Shown: one piece after another, positions 43,762 through 52,799 of the stretch
Position numbering within the stretch: position 1 is the stretch's first letter
Layout of the letters: each line of letters opens with the position of its first letter
Assembly (NCBI RefSeq): GCF_900618535.1
Contig: NZ_UYJA01000001.1
Span: 186,001 to 250,000 of the forward strand
Source: Pseudomonas bubulae
Lineage (GTDB): Bacteria > Pseudomonadota > Gammaproteobacteria > Pseudomonadales > Pseudomonadaceae
Direction of reading: 5' to 3'
DNA length: 64,000 nt
The notes under the pieces: model-generated
Seen by the model: only the letters and a program-made list of their open reading frames with translations
Database searches by the model: none
Told to the model about the DNA's origin: nothing
Position numbers and translations under genes: made by a program

Positions 43762-44592
43762 ATGGATCTTTGGACTGCCGCTCAGGCGTTGATTTTGGGC
43801 GTCGTTGAAGGCTTGACGGAGTTTTTGCCGATCTCGAGTACGGGCCACCAGATTATTGTGGCCGACTTGCTCAACTTTGGCGGCGAGCGGGCGATGGCAT
43901 TCAACATCATCATCCAGCTGGGTGCGATTTTGGCTGTGGTCTGGGAGTTTCGCCGCAAGATCATCGATGTTGTCGTTGGTTTGCCCACCAAGCCCGAGGC
44001 ACGTCGTTTCACCACCAACCTGATTATCGCGGTGATGCCGGCGGTGGTGCTGGGGGTGATTTTTGCCGATGTGATCCACGAGTACCTGTTCAACCCGATT
44101 ACCGTGGCCACGGCCCTGGTGATTGGCGGTGTGATCATGCTGTGGGCCGAGCGCCGCCAGCATGTGATTCGCGCTGAAACCGTGGACGACATGACCTGGA
44201 AAGACGCGGTGAAAATCGGCTTTGCCCAGTGTCTGGCGATGATTCCCGGCACTTCGCGCTCGGGTTCGACCATTATCGGCGGCCTGCTGTTTGGTCTGTC
44301 GCGCAAGGCGGCCACCGAGTTCTCATTCTTCCTGGCCATGCCGACCATGGTCGGTGCTGCGGTTTACTCCGGCTACAAGTACCGTCATCTGTTCCAGCCT
44401 GACGACCTGCCGGTCTTCGCGATCGGTTTTGTCACCTCGTTTATCTTCGCCATGATCGCAGTACGCGCCTTGCTGAAGTTTATTTCCAATCACAGCTATG
44501 CCGCTTTTGCCTGGTATCGCATTGGTTTTGGCCTGTTGATCCTGGCCACCTGGCAGTTCGGCTGGATTGACTGGACGGCAGCTGCAGCGTGA
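43762..44592 (+). CDS. uppP: Undecaprenyl-diphosphatase UppP (BacA)
   Basis: 276-residue integral membrane phosphatase that recycles the undecaprenyl lipid carrier for peptidoglycan synthesis. Both family motifs are visible: [17 protein letters not shown] near residue 17 and [20 protein letters not shown] near residue 160, with several transmembrane segments. It overlaps the next gene by 4 bp (GTGA). Confidence 0.96.
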   Translation: MDLWTAAQALILGVVEGLTEFLPISSTGHQIIVADLLNFGGERAMAFNIIIQLGAILAVVWEFRRKIIDVVVGLPTKPEARRFTTNLIIAVMPAVVLGVIFADVIHEYLFNPITVATALVIGGVIMLWAERRQHVIRAETVDDMTWKDAVKIGFAQCLAMIPGTSRSGSTIIGGLLFGLSRKAATEFSFFLAMPTMVGAAVYSGYKYRHLFQPDDLPVFAIGFVTSFIFAMIAVRALLKFISNHSYAAFAWYRIGFGLLILATWQFGWIDWTAAAA

Positions 44593-45005
44593 GGAATGGG
44601 CATAACGGCGCACCGGTGCGTGGCTTGAAGCTCAAGTTGCTGGTATTGCTAGTGCTGTGCGCCTTGCCGATGGGTGGCTCGGTGAGCGTGTTGCTCACCG
44701 GGGGCAGCCCGCTGCCGTTGCTGGCCTATGCAGTGGCCAGCCTGCTGGCGTTCGGCCTGTACCGCTACGACAAGCAACAGGCAGCGGCTGGCCAGTGGCG
44801 CACGCCGGAGAAAGTATTGCACGGGGTTGAGCTGCTGGGCGGTTGGCCAGGGGCACTGGTGGCGCAACAAATGTTTCGCCACAAAACCCGCAAATTGTCT
44901 TATCAGCTGTTGTTCTGGTTGATTGTGGCTGTGCATCAGGTGGTATGGATCGACGTCCTGTTCCTGAACAGGTCGTTTCTCCAGTTGTTGCGGTTACAGC
45001 AGTAA
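44589..45005 (+). CDS. DUF1294 family membrane protein
   Basis: 138-residue small membrane protein. Two hydrophobic segments lie near residues 17-37 and 41-60, and a third near the C-terminus. The conserved core [45 protein letters not shown] is the DUF1294 signature (the same module is found fused to cold-shock domains elsewhere). Function unknown. GTG start overlaps the uppP stop, so expression is coupled to uppP. Its 3' end overlaps the convergent mmcQ-like gene by 12 bp. Confidence 0.87.
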   Translation: MRNGHNGAPVRGLKLKLLVLLVLCALPMGGSVSVLLTGGSPLPLLAYAVASLLAFGLYRYDKQQAAAGQWRTPEKVLHGVELLGGWPGALVAQQMFRHKTRKLSYQLLFWLIVAVHQVVWIDVLFLNRSFLQLLRLQQ

Positions 45006-45347
45006 ACCGATCTGACGTTTTTTCGCCAGTTTTCCCACCACCAGTTGGTGGGAACGGCGCAACAGGTCCTGCAGCTCTTCAGCGCCCATCGGATAAGGTG
45101 CTTGCATATTGATCCAGTACGCTCGCGCCAGATAAGGCGACGGGCGTATACCCGGCCGATCGATGTAGCCCAGAAACAGTTCTTTCTCGACCTTGAACGA
45201 AAGCCCGTTGCTGTTGAGGTTGAACAGGGCAAACATCTTGCTGTCGTCGATAAAAAAAACCTCGACCCCACCCCATTTCACTGCTTCCTGAGCGCCCGGC
45301 AGGTTTCGGCAGAATTCGGCTACATCCTGTTTGGTCATTGCGGTCAT
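44994..45347 (-). CDS. MmcQ/YjbR family DNA-binding-type protein
   Basis: 117-residue cytoplasmic protein of the MmcQ/YjbR family, which has a CyaY-like double-wing fold and unproven function. Visible landmarks are FCRNLPGAQEAVKWGGVEVFFIDDSKMFALF, FLGYIDRPGIRPSPYLARAYWINM and the C-terminal helix LLRRSHQLVVGKL. The ATG overlaps the LysR stop (ATGA), so the pair is co-expressed. A second Met at residue 4 is an alternative start. Confidence 0.88.
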   Translation of the reverse strand: MTAMTKQDVAEFCRNLPGAQEAVKWGGVEVFFIDDSKMFALFNLNSNGLSFKVEKELFLGYIDRPGIRPSPYLARAYWINMQAPYPMGAEELQDLLRRSHQLVVGKLAKKRQIGLLL

Positions 45348-46252
45348 AGCAGTTTGTCTCCACAGCTTTCGAATGACTCAACCAGGTGGTCGATCCAGGC
45401 CCGCACGGCCGGTATCACCCCGCGTCTGTGGGGGTACACTGCGTGCAGCCAGCCACCGGGCAGGGTCCATTTGGGCAATAGTTGAACAAGCTGGCCGTCT
45501 TGCAGTTCCTGCTCGCAATACATCATGGGCAACACGGTGAAACCCAGGCCGGCCAAGGTGCAAGCTTTGCGCACGATAAAATCGTCAACCCCCAGGCGTG
45601 CTTCAAGCACCAGGTTGCAACCCTTGCCGTGCTCGTCGAGCATGCGCAAGTGAACCATGCGATCGGCCTCGAGCGCGCCCAGCAGCGGGATTTTTTTCAG
45701 GTCTTCAGGGCTATCAACCGGCCAATTACGGGCAAACTCGGGGGTGGCTACCATCACGGTGCGGGCCTGACGCAGGCGCCGCGTGACCAGCGACGGGTCT
45801 TCATCGCCTTCTTCGCGCACCCGCAAGGCCACATCGATGCCGTCGGTGACCAGATCGACGCGACGGTTGAGCAGGTTGACCTCCAGCTGCACCAGGGGAT
45901 AGGCCTGCAGAAAGGAACTGATCACCCCGGGCATAAATTCATGGGCCAGCCCCACGGGGCACGACACACGCAAGGGGCCGCGTGGCTCGCTGGACATGCT
46001 GGCAACGGCTTCGTCGGCCATTTCGGCTTCCAGCAACATGGCCTGGCAATGGCGCAGATAACGCTCGCCCACAGCGGTCAGCTTGAGCTGACGTGTGGTG
46101 CGCTGCAGCAAGCGGGCGCCCAGACGCTCTTCAAGTTCGGCCACGCGCCGCGACAGACGTGACTTGGGGATGCCCAGCAATCGTCCGGCAGCAGCGAAGC
46201 CACCGGATTCGACCACCTTGGCGAAATAGTAAAGGTCGTTAAGGTCTTGCAT
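45344..46252 (-). CDS. LysR-family transcriptional regulator (next to azoR)
   Basis: 302-residue LysR-type regulator. The winged helix-turn-helix (residues 1-60) reads LNDLYYFAKVVESGGFAAAGRLLGIPKSRLSRRVAELEERLGARLLQR; a two-lobed effector domain follows. It is divergent from the azoreductase gene, with a 126-bp intergenic region, the classic arrangement for a LysR protein and its target, and it is followed by the mmcQ-like gene. The inducer could be a quinone or electrophile, by analogy with related regulators. Confidence 0.92.
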   Translation of the reverse strand: MQDLNDLYYFAKVVESGGFAAAGRLLGIPKSRLSRRVAELEERLGARLLQRTTRQLKLTAVGERYLRHCQAMLLEAEMADEAVASMSSEPRGPLRVSCPVGLAHEFMPGVISSFLQAYPLVQLEVNLLNRRVDLVTDGIDVALRVREEGDEDPSLVTRRLRQARTVMVATPEFARNWPVDSPEDLKKIPLLGALEADRMVHLRMLDEHGKGCNLVLEARLGVDDFIVRKACTLAGLGFTVLPMMYCEQELQDGQLVQLLPKWTLPGGWLHAVYPHRRGVIPAVRAWIDHLVESFESCGDKLL

Positions 46253-46378
46253 GGCGTGCTCACTGTCCTGCAGGTGGGACGAACTATCGCATAATGGCCA
46301 ACTTATCGTCGATTGCTTTCATTGGTAGTATCCCCTCCATCGAGATCGCCCAGAGGCGGTCATCATCTGGAGATCACC

Positions 46379-46990
46379 ATGAAACTGTTGCATATCGATT
46401 CGAGCATTCTGGGCGACAACTCGGCATCCCGTCAGTTGAGCAGCGAAGTGGTCAAGGCATGGCAGGCTGCTGATCCACAAGTAGAGGTCAGCTACCGCGA
46501 CCTGGCCGCTGAAGCCATTGAGCATTTCTCGGCCGCTACCCTGGTGGCTGCCGGTACTCCGGCCGAGCTGCGTGATGCGGCACAAAAACACGAAGCCCAG
46601 TTGAGTGCTGACACCCTGGCCCAGTTTCTCGCGGCTGACGCGGTGGTGATTGCAGCGCCGATGTACAATTTCACCATTCCAACCCAGCTCAAGGCCTGGA
46701 TTGACCGCATCGCAGTTGCTGGCCAGACCTTTCGTTATACCGAAGCCGGCCCTGTAGGGCTGTGCGGCAACAAGAAAGTAGTAGTGGTATCGACCTCCGG
46801 TGGCCTGCATGCGGGTCAGGAAACCGGCGTAGCTCACGAAGATTACTTGAAAGTGATGCTGGGCTTCATGGGCATTACCGACGTCGAATTTGTCCGCGCC
46901 CACGGCCTGGCCTATGGCGACGAGGTACGCAGCAAAGCCATGAGCGATGCACATGCGCATATCAAGCAGGATCTGTTCAGCGCAGCGTAA
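46379..46990 (+). CDS. azoR: FMN-dependent NADH-azoreductase / NADH:quinone reductase
   Basis: 203-residue flavodoxin-fold enzyme of the AzoR family, which reduces quinones and azo compounds and protects against electrophile stress. The FMN-binding N-terminus [20 protein letters not shown] is followed by [20 protein letters not shown] and [12 protein letters not shown], all diagnostic. ATG 46379 has GGAG upstream; an open frame extends 22 codons earlier without support. Divergent from a LysR gene that probably controls it. Confidence 0.95.
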   Translation: MKLLHIDSSILGDNSASRQLSSEVVKAWQAADPQVEVSYRDLAAEAIEHFSAATLVAAGTPAELRDAAQKHEAQLSADTLAQFLAADAVVIAAPMYNFTIPTQLKAWIDRIAVAGQTFRYTEAGPVGLCGNKKVVVVSTSGGLHAGQETGVAHEDYLKVMLGFMGITDVEFVRAHGLAYGDEVRSKAMSDAHAHIKQDLFSAA

Positions 46991-47128
46991 GCAATCTCAG
47001 GCGCAGCACTGTCTAAACTCTGTATTCTGGTCTTTGTAAAAGGATCGGGGTACGGAGTTTTTTGCGTATGGCCCGGGTTGTGCAGAGTGTGATGCTGTCG
47101 AGCAATGCACCGTTGAAGGTGAGCCTCC

Positions 47129-48199
47129 ATGATGCGTCTGTGTGCGGTACTGGTGTTGTTGATCGCAGGTTGCCCTGTCATGGTGCAAGCTGAGCCCGGA
47201 TACCACTGGAGCGCGGGTTTTCATCGCCTGAGCTTTCTCGATCCGCTGGACGATCAGCCCATGCGCGCCATTGCCTTTTATCCTTCCACGGATCCCGAAG
47301 GCGTCAGCAAGATGGGCAGCTACGAAGTGCAAGCCATCGAAGATGCGAAAATCGCCATGGGCCGTTATCCGCTGCTGATGCTGTCCCATGGAAACACCGG
47401 CACGCCACTGGCGTTGCATGACCTGGCCACCTCATTGGCGCGCAAGGGGTTTGTAGTAGTCGCCGTGCTGCACCCTGGCGACAATTACAAGGATCACAGC
47501 CGTCTGGGCACACTGAGTAACCTTTATGGGCGGCCGATGCAAATATCTGCTGCGATCAGCGCGACTCTGGCCGATCACGATTTGTCACCCTATGTGCAAG
47601 ACGATCAAGCAGGGGTCATCGGTTACTCGGCAGGGGGCGAAACGGCGTTGATCCTGGCCGGCGCCCAGCCTGACCTGGATCGACTGCGCCGCTATTGCCA
47701 GGAACGCCCTGAAGACCGTGATGCCTGTACTACCAAGGGCGAGTTGATCGCCGATCGTGATGACTTGGTAGCTGTCTCGGACCCTCGCGTAAAAGCCCTG
47801 TTGCTGATGGCGCCTTTGAGCCTGATGTTCGGCCGGCAAACCCTGGCTGATGTGAATGTGCCTGTGCTGCTGTACAGCGGTGACAACGATCAGTTGGTGT
47901 TTCCCGATAAGAATGCCGATGCCCTGGCGCGCAAGCTGCCCGTGGAACCTGAGTTCAAGATGATCCCCGGTGCCGGGCACTTCGTCTTCATGGCGCCCTG
48001 CAGCGACGAGCAAATGGCGGTTATGCCCGGTTTGTGCACGGATGCTCAAGGGGTTGATCGAGAAGACATCCATCGTGACCTGATTTATGAGGCGGGGAGG
48101 TTTTTCAGCAAGGTCCTGGAACCTGCAGCACAGGGCAGAACCGCTTCAACCGACCACCAGACTTGCCCTGTTGGCCGGTTGGGCGCTCGCCACTGTTAG
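47129..48199 (+). CDS. Secreted alpha/beta hydrolase (dienelactone hydrolase-like)
   Basis: 356-residue protein with a signal peptide (about residues 1-22, cleaved near VQAEP). The alpha/beta-hydrolase features are LLMLSHGNTGTPLA (oxyanion side), the nucleophile elbow GYSAGGETAL, the acid Asp in YSGDNDQLVFPDKNAD and the His in GAGHFVF. It resembles a group of predicted dienelactone/PAF-acetylhydrolase-like enzymes exported to the periplasm. The substrate is unknown. ATG-ATG start with GAAGGTGAG just upstream. Confidence 0.87.
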   Translation: MMRLCAVLVLLIAGCPVMVQAEPGYHWSAGFHRLSFLDPLDDQPMRAIAFYPSTDPEGVSKMGSYEVQAIEDAKIAMGRYPLLMLSHGNTGTPLALHDLATSLARKGFVVVAVLHPGDNYKDHSRLGTLSNLYGRPMQISAAISATLADHDLSPYVQDDQAGVIGYSAGGETALILAGAQPDLDRLRRYCQERPEDRDACTTKGELIADRDDLVAVSDPRVKALLLMAPLSLMFGRQTLADVNVPVLLYSGDNDQLVFPDKNADALARKLPVEPEFKMIPGAGHFVFMAPCSDEQMAVMPGLCTDAQGVDREDIHRDLIYEAGRFFSKVLEPAAQGRTASTDHQTCPVGRLGARHC

Positions 48200-48201
48200 T
48201 T

Positions 48202-48591
48202 CTATTTTTGCGCGGCTTCAAGTTGTTTGATACGCGCATCCATTTCGCGCACTGATTCGATCAGGGGGGCGACAAGTTTCTCGTAGTCGACGCGTAACTG
48301 ATTGTTATCCTCGCGCACCAACTGCGGATAAACTTTTTGTACGTTTTGGGCAAGAACGCCGATATCTTTACGGCCACCGTCCTTCCAGTCGAAAGTTACG
48401 CCCTGAATTTGCAGTAACGTATCAGTGGCATTTTTCATTGGCTGAATATTGGTTTTAAGGTTCGCATCACTGAACGGGCAGCACGGCCATCCCGGCGGGA
48501 AGTCATAAAAATCTTTGGACTCCGCGTGGGCTGTTGCTTGCAGGCCCATGAACAAAAAAGGTACTGCCATTATCGTTAGATACTTTTTCAT
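48202..48591 (-). CDS. Secreted stand-alone S74 (endosialidase-type) chaperone-domain protein
   Basis: 129-residue protein with a clear signal peptide (MKKYLTIMAVPFLFMGLQ, cleaved near AHAES). Nearly all of the remainder is a Peptidase_S74 intramolecular-chaperone domain: FSDANLKTNIQPM supplies the Ser and Lys that form the self-cleavage dyad in phage tail spikes, followed by GVTFDWKDGGRKDIGVLAQNVQKVYPQLV and a C-terminal helix (LIESVREMDARIKQLE) that would trimerise. Normally this domain is the C-terminus of a long fibre; here there is no fibre, only about 20 residues (ESKDFYDFPPGWPCCPFS) between the signal and the domain. ATG 48591 is preferred over a longer frame. Function unknown. Confidence 0.85.
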   Translation of the reverse strand: MKKYLTIMAVPFLFMGLQATAHAESKDFYDFPPGWPCCPFSDANLKTNIQPMKNATDTLLQIQGVTFDWKDGGRKDIGVLAQNVQKVYPQLVREDNNQLRVDYEKLVAPLIESVREMDARIKQLEAAQK

Positions 48592-48738
48592 ATGATACTC
48601 TGCAGTGTTATCCAAAATAATTGGTATTACAGCGCAGAAAATAATATCCCTAAGTGCTCTTCGCACAATGATGGCTAAACGATTTAACTTTTTCCGATTA
48701 TTACTGAGCGTAATCAGTTCGCCATGTCAGAAGAAGTT

Positions 48739-49962
48739 TTAACGCGTTTTTCGGTTTGACAACCAAACGCTCAACAGTAATCCCAGAATGCACATCACCG
48801 CTGCACTGAAGAATATCCACGGGTACCCCATGTTCAGCGCAATTACCCCCATGATCGGCCCCGCGATGGCCAGAGCCAGGTCAAAAAACACGGCATAGGC
48901 ACTTAGCCCGGCGCCGCGGCTGGAAACAGGCACTTGCTTGACCGCTTCGACACCCAGGGCCGGGTACACCAGGGACAAGCCAAAGCCGGTCAACCCTGCC
49001 CCTGCCAGGGCAAATGCGGTGCTGGGTGCCAGCCACAGCATGACCAGCCCCAGCGTTTCGATGCTCATGCAGGCAATCGCCACGTTGTAGCCACCAAAGC
49101 GGCTGATGCTGTTGGTAAAGATCAGGCGGCCCAGGATAAAACACACACCAAATACTGACAGGCAATACGCAGCCCCGTCCCAGCCCTGGTCAATATAAAA
49201 CAGGGTGATAAAGGTGGTCAGCGTGCCATAGCCAATAGAGGCCAGGGTCAGGCTGATGCCATAGGGAGCAATCAGGCCAAACACTGACCAAAAGGGCAGG
49301 CGCACGCCAGCGACCGCCGGGATTGCCGGTTTTTTGCGAATCAGCCCCAAGGCTGCCAGCGCCAGCAGCAACAGGGTTACACCCAGCATGGCAAAGCCCA
49401 GCCGGTCGACCATCACCACGCCCAGAGGCGCGCCAATGGCGATCGCGCCATAGGACGCAATGCCATTCCAGCCGATAGCCCTGGCGGTATGTTGAGATCC
49501 CACCTGGGCAATGCCCCAGGTGATGGTGCCGACACCGATCAGGCCCTGGGCAATGCCGAGAAATACCCGGCCGACAATCAAAACGCCCAGGCTCAGCAGT
49601 GGCCAGTCTTGCAGCGCTACGGCCAGGGACGTGAGCACGCCGCTGATGGCGATGCCGGTCAAGCCATACACGATGGCGGGCTTGGTGCCGATGCTGTCGA
49701 CCAGTCGCCCGGCTGAGGGGCGGCTCAGCAGGGTGGCCAGATACTGCGACGCAATGGCCAGCCCTGCGACGATCGCACTGAAGCCCAGTTGGTCATGCAC
49801 ATAGCTCGGCAAAACGGCTATCGGCAAGCCAATACAGATAAAGGCAATAAAGGTGTAGAACACGATCGACAGGATCTGCAGGGTGATCGACAGGGAGCTT
49901 GCAGGGGAAGGGTGTTGCGCGGGCATTAGCGGGGAGTCCGGCTGGCGATCGGTAACCGACAT
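48739..49962 (-). CDS. MFS transporter (YhhS-like)
   Basis: 407-residue major-facilitator protein with 12 hydrophobic segments and a hydrophilic N-terminus of about 25 residues. SRPSAGRLVDSIGTKPAI is the loop 2-3 motif, and GRVFLGIAQGLIGVGTITWGIAQVG matches the YhhS subgroup of the drug/arabinose-efflux-type transporters. Start Met is uncertain; an open frame extends 19 codons upstream and another Met lies 12 residues in. No neighbour suggests a substrate. Confidence 0.87.
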   Translation of the reverse strand: MSVTDRQPDSPLMPAQHPSPASSLSITLQILSIVFYTFIAFICIGLPIAVLPSYVHDQLGFSAIVAGLAIASQYLATLLSRPSAGRLVDSIGTKPAIVYGLTGIAISGVLTSLAVALQDWPLLSLGVLIVGRVFLGIAQGLIGVGTITWGIAQVGSQHTARAIGWNGIASYGAIAIGAPLGVVMVDRLGFAMLGVTLLLLALAALGLIRKKPAIPAVAGVRLPFWSVFGLIAPYGISLTLASIGYGTLTTFITLFYIDQGWDGAAYCLSVFGVCFILGRLIFTNSISRFGGYNVAIACMSIETLGLVMLWLAPSTAFALAGAGLTGFGLSLVYPALGVEAVKQVPVSSRGAGLSAYAVFFDLALAIAGPIMGVIALNMGYPWIFFSAAVMCILGLLLSVWLSNRKTR

Positions 49963-50024
49963 GATGGCGCGGCCCCGGGATAAAAGAAAGCAGGCTAACG
50001 GTAATATTGGCCCACGCACACAGC

Positions 50025-50050
50025 CTGTGGGAGCGGGCTTGCTCGCGATA
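50025..50050. repeat. REP element
   Basis: CTGTGGGAGCGGGCTTGCTC begins at 50025 and continues GCGATA, a standard Pseudomonas REP unit with a GAGC/GCTC hairpin. Single copy in the gap between the MFS gene and ybiT. Confidence 0.8.
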
Positions 50051-50102
50051 AAGGCGCTGCGCTGTATCAGGCCTCACGCGAGTGGCTAAAGGCCAGAAAC
50101 GA

Positions 50103-50129
50103 AAAACCCCGTCACCAGGACGGGGTTTT
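50103..50129. terminator. Bidirectional rho-independent terminator after ybiT
   Basis: AAAACCCCGTC (50103-50113) and GACGGGGTTTT (50119-50129) pair perfectly around ACCAG, giving A/T runs on both flanks. It ends ybiT on the minus strand. Confidence 0.9.
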
Positions 50130-50157
50130 CGTTATAGCTGATCAGGCAGTGCCTGAA

Positions 50158-51744
50158 TCAGAACGTAACGCCCTGGCTGCGCAGGTAGTCATCGTAGGTG
50201 CCGCTGAAGTCGATCACGCCGCTTGGGCTCAGCTCGATAATACGAGTGGCCAGGGAGGATACGAACTCACGGTCATGGCTGACGAACACCAGGGTGCCCG
50301 GATAGTTCTCGAGTGCCAGGTTCAGCGCCTCGATGGATTCCATGTCCAAGTGGTTGGTCGGTTCGTCCATGACCAGCACGTTGGCCTTTTGCAGGATCAA
50401 CTTGCCGAACAGCATGCGACCTTGCTCACCACCGGAAATAACCTTGACCGACTTGAGGATGTCATCGTTGGAAAACAGCATGCGGCCCAAAGTACCGCGC
50501 ACCATTTGTTCGCCCTGGGTCCATTGGCCCATCCAGTCGAACAGGGTCATGTCGTCTTCGAAATCGTGAGCGTGATCCTGGGCGTAGTAGCCCAGTTCGG
50601 CGGCTTCAGTCCACTTCACCGTACCGGCATCCGGGGTCAGTTCGTTGACCAGGGTGCGCAGCAGGGTGGTTTTGCCAATACCGTTCGGGCCAATGATCGC
50701 AACGCGCTCGCCGGCTTCAACGGTGAAGCTGAAGTCCTTGAACAGAGTCTTGCCATCAAAGCCTTTGGCCATTTGCTCGACAATCACAGCCTGACGGTGC
50801 AGCTTCTTGTTCTGCTCGAAGCGAATGAACGGGCTGACACGGCTCGAAGGCTTGACCTCGGCCAGGGTGATCTTGTCGATTGCCTTGGCGCGGGAGCTGG
50901 CCTGCTTGGATTTCGAGGCGTTGGCCGAGAAGCGGCTGACGAACGCTTGCAGTTCGTTGATCTGCGCTTTCTTCTTGGCGTTTTCCGACAGCAGTTGCTC
51001 GCGCGACTGGGTCGCGACGGTCATGTACTCGTCATAGTTGCCCGGGAACAGACGCAACTCGCCGTAGTCCAGGTCAGCCATGTGGGTGCACACGCTGTTC
51101 AGGAAGTGACGGTCGTGGGAGATGATGATCATCAGGCTGTTGCGCTGGGTCAGAATGTTTTCCAGCCAGCGGATGGTGTTGATATCCAGGTGGTTGGTGG
51201 GTTCGTCGAGCAGCAGTACTTCAGGATCGGAGAACAGCGCCTGAGCCAGCAATACGCGCAGTTTCCAGCCTGGCGACACTTCGCTCATCGGGCCGAAATG
51301 CTGCTCGATACCGATACCCAGGCCCAGCAACAGCTCGCCGGCACGGGATTCGGCGGTGTAACCGTCCATTTCAGCGAACTCGGTTTCGAGTTCGGCTACG
51401 GCCATGCCGTCTTCTTCAGTCATTTCCGGCAGCGAATAAATGCGATCGCGCTCGGCCTTGACCTTCCACAGCTCTTCGTGACCCATGATCACGGTATCGA
51501 TCACGGTGAATTCTTCGTAGGCGAACTGGTCCTGGCGCAATTTACCCAGACGCACGTTCGGCTCCAGCATGACCTGGCCGCCGGACGGCTCAAGGTCATC
51601 ACCGAGGATCTTCATGAAGGTGGACTTGCCGCAACCGTTGGCACCGATCAGGCCGTAGCGGTTACCGGCGCCAAATTTTACTGAAACGTTCTCGAATAGC
51701 GGCTTTGCGCCGAACTGCATCGTGATATTTGCTGTGGAGATCAA
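50158..51744 (-). CDS. ybiT: ABC-F family ATPase, YbiT-like
   Basis: 528-residue cytoplasmic ABC-F protein: two ATPase domains and no membrane part. First domain: Walker [10 protein letters not shown] and Walker [12 protein letters not shown]. Second: GPNGIGKTT and [11 protein letters not shown], with the signature in [13 protein letters not shown]. The linker between them (about residues 235-320) is rich in Lys/Ala and contains the P-site-tRNA interaction motif. ABC-F proteins of this kind bind the ribosomal E site and relieve stalling. Length and both DEPTNHLD boxes fit YbiT. The start is 21 bp from the integrase remnant, so the element's scar reaches its promoter region. Confidence 0.93.
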   Translation of the reverse strand: MISTANITMQFGAKPLFENVSVKFGAGNRYGLIGANGCGKSTFMKILGDDLEPSGGQVMLEPNVRLGKLRQDQFAYEEFTVIDTVIMGHEELWKVKAERDRIYSLPEMTEEDGMAVAELETEFAEMDGYTAESRAGELLLGLGIGIEQHFGPMSEVSPGWKLRVLLAQALFSDPEVLLLDEPTNHLDINTIRWLENILTQRNSLMIIISHDRHFLNSVCTHMADLDYGELRLFPGNYDEYMTVATQSREQLLSENAKKKAQINELQAFVSRFSANASKSKQASSRAKAIDKITLAEVKPSSRVSPFIRFEQNKKLHRQAVIVEQMAKGFDGKTLFKDFSFTVEAGERVAIIGPNGIGKTTLLRTLVNELTPDAGTVKWTEAAELGYYAQDHAHDFEDDMTLFDWMGQWTQGEQMVRGTLGRMLFSNDDILKSVKVISGGEQGRMLFGKLILQKANVLVMDEPTNHLDMESIEALNLALENYPGTLVFVSHDREFVSSLATRIIELSPSGVIDFSGTYDDYLRSQGVTF

Positions 51745-51764
51745 TTACTTTACCTATCAATAGC

Positions 51765-51971
51765 TTAGAGTTCGCTGGTTTCAGCCGGTACCCATATGGG
51801 ACCAATTTGGAGCTTTTCCAGCTCGCTCCAATCTGAGCTTGAGTCGAACCAATGCGCATACGTTGACAGCAACATTTGGACGCTATGGCCAAGCTGCTGG
51901 GAAATGAAGGCGGGATTCAAACCGGACATTGAGCGTATTGTCTCATAGGTATGGCTACAGTTGTATGGCAC
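51765..51971 (-). pseudogene. C-terminal remnant of a tyrosine recombinase (phage integrase)
   Basis: The frame encodes only the last about 65 residues of a phage-type integrase: CSHTYETIRSMSGLNPAF, QQLGHSVQMLLSTYAHW, then a tail DWSELEKLQIG. The LGH and nucleophile-Tyr (STYAHW) boxes survive, but the Arg of the usual R-H-T-Y box is Ser here. Upstream on the same strand stop codons interrupt, and no other catalytic-domain sequence follows. It is therefore a dead fragment, the trace of an element that integrated beside ybiT. Confidence 0.8.
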
Positions 51972-52139
51972 CGGGCATCTGATTCAGTGTGTTTGCTGGC
52001 TGACTGCACAAAACCCTGGTTTGGTATGACAGGTACCTCTCTTTGAAGCGCAAGCGGCCCAAGGATTTCGCCTGGCCCGTGAGAAGCCTGCTTTTAATGG
52101 AGGCTATGAGAAGCCGTCAGCGGCAAATACGAATTTGCA
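51972..52139. other. Intergenic debris between the integrase tail and small-protein remnant
   Basis: No gene is supported. The plus-strand frame 52026-52130 has a protein-like composition (PLFEAQAAQGFRLAREKPAF), but no start, conserved motif or homologue I recognise. It may be leftover element sequence. Confidence 0.3.
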
Positions 52140-52274
52140 TAGGGTTTTTTTGCAGGCAAATCTGCCGGTATTTCCGCGTATGGCCTACAGGGTTGCCCTG
52201 TAGAAAGCCGATGTGAATGAGCGGCGCATCTTGCGAAAGGCCCATATTCAATCATGGTGGGCAGCGTCACTCAT
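52140..52274 (-). pseudogene. Inactivated copy B of the small-protein family
   Basis: From ATG 52274 the frame translates with the same order of motifs as copies A and C: IWAFRKMRR, then SAFYRATL, then AIRGNTGRF. It carries two in-frame stops (TGA at codon 9, TAG after YRATL) and a two-codon deletion that removes the CTR motif. The alignment stays in one frame, showing point decay of a once functional gene. It lies 180 bp downstream of intact copy C, so an old tandem duplication is likely. Confidence 0.7.
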
Positions 52275-52453
52275 AGGGTGCTTTATGCACACCTTGGAAC
52301 TGCAAGCCCCGGTAGTCGGGCGAAGTTCGTGCAGAGGTCAATCATTCAAAGAGACAATGAATGCCTTTGATTTGTAGGGATGAACAATTTAAAAGCCATG
52401 CCCTGAATTGCAGTGTTAGTAAGCAATGCTGCAAGTTTATAAAGTGGGCAGCA

Positions 52454-52630
52454 TCAGCGGCTGATGCGGATTTTTTTACGGGTGAGTTCACACATAAAGG
52501 TCCCCGTATCGCCGCGCAGTACGTACAAGGTCGCTCGGTAGAAGGCCGAAGGCCGCGTGCAGTGCAGGTCGCGCATCTTGCGATAAGCCCATTTCCAGCC
52601 GCGCTTAGTTACAGCACTCATCTTATTCAT
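52454..52630 (-). CDS. Small protein of a repeated family, copy C (58 residues)
   Basis: Frame from ATG 52630 (a second Met at codon 4) to TGA 52454. The core W-K-W-A-Y-R-K-M-R-D-L-H-CTR-x2-S-A-F-YRATLYVLRGDTGTF matches copy A at 4717-4884 almost residue for residue, while N- and C-terminal ends differ. Basic, one Cys shared with copy A, no signal peptide. CTTGAAAGGATG-type spacing is not seen, but CAAGG precedes the start. The neighbourhood is an integration scar. No function can be given; the repeated CTR and RGDTGTF blocks suggest nucleic-acid or ligand binding at most. Confidence 0.6.
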   Translation of the reverse strand: MNKMSAVTKRGWKWAYRKMRDLHCTRPSAFYRATLYVLRGDTGTFMCELTRKKIRISR

Positions 52631-52765
52631 CCTTGAAAGATTTTATATTTTGAGTGTATCAGCACTTTTGGATAAATGGACTACTCCGTATGAGGGTGTT
52701 TTTCTGGCAAGGAATGTCGCCATGCTCAAGTTTTAGCTGCACTAAATTGTTTCGAATGTATTAAA

Positions 52766-52783
52766 TTTAGATGGTCATCTAAA
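52766..52783. promoter_or_regulatory. 18-bp perfect palindrome after the LysR gene
   Basis: TTTAGATGGTCATCTAAA: 8-bp arms with a 2-bp centre, 16 bp beyond the LysR stop. On the minus strand it is followed by TTTAATAC, so a weak terminator is possible. With so short a loop a protein-binding site is the alternative. Confidence 0.45.
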
Positions 52784-52799
52784 CGAGTTTTGCACTTTT

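Noticed and set aside
50149..51684. Long open frame (511 codons) on the plus strand
   Set aside because: It is antisense to ybiT, which has two complete ABC domains. The frame carries no family motif.
52361..52636. 91-codon plus-strand frame
   Set aside because: Antisense to small-protein copy C. Conservation between copies is in the minus-strand frame.
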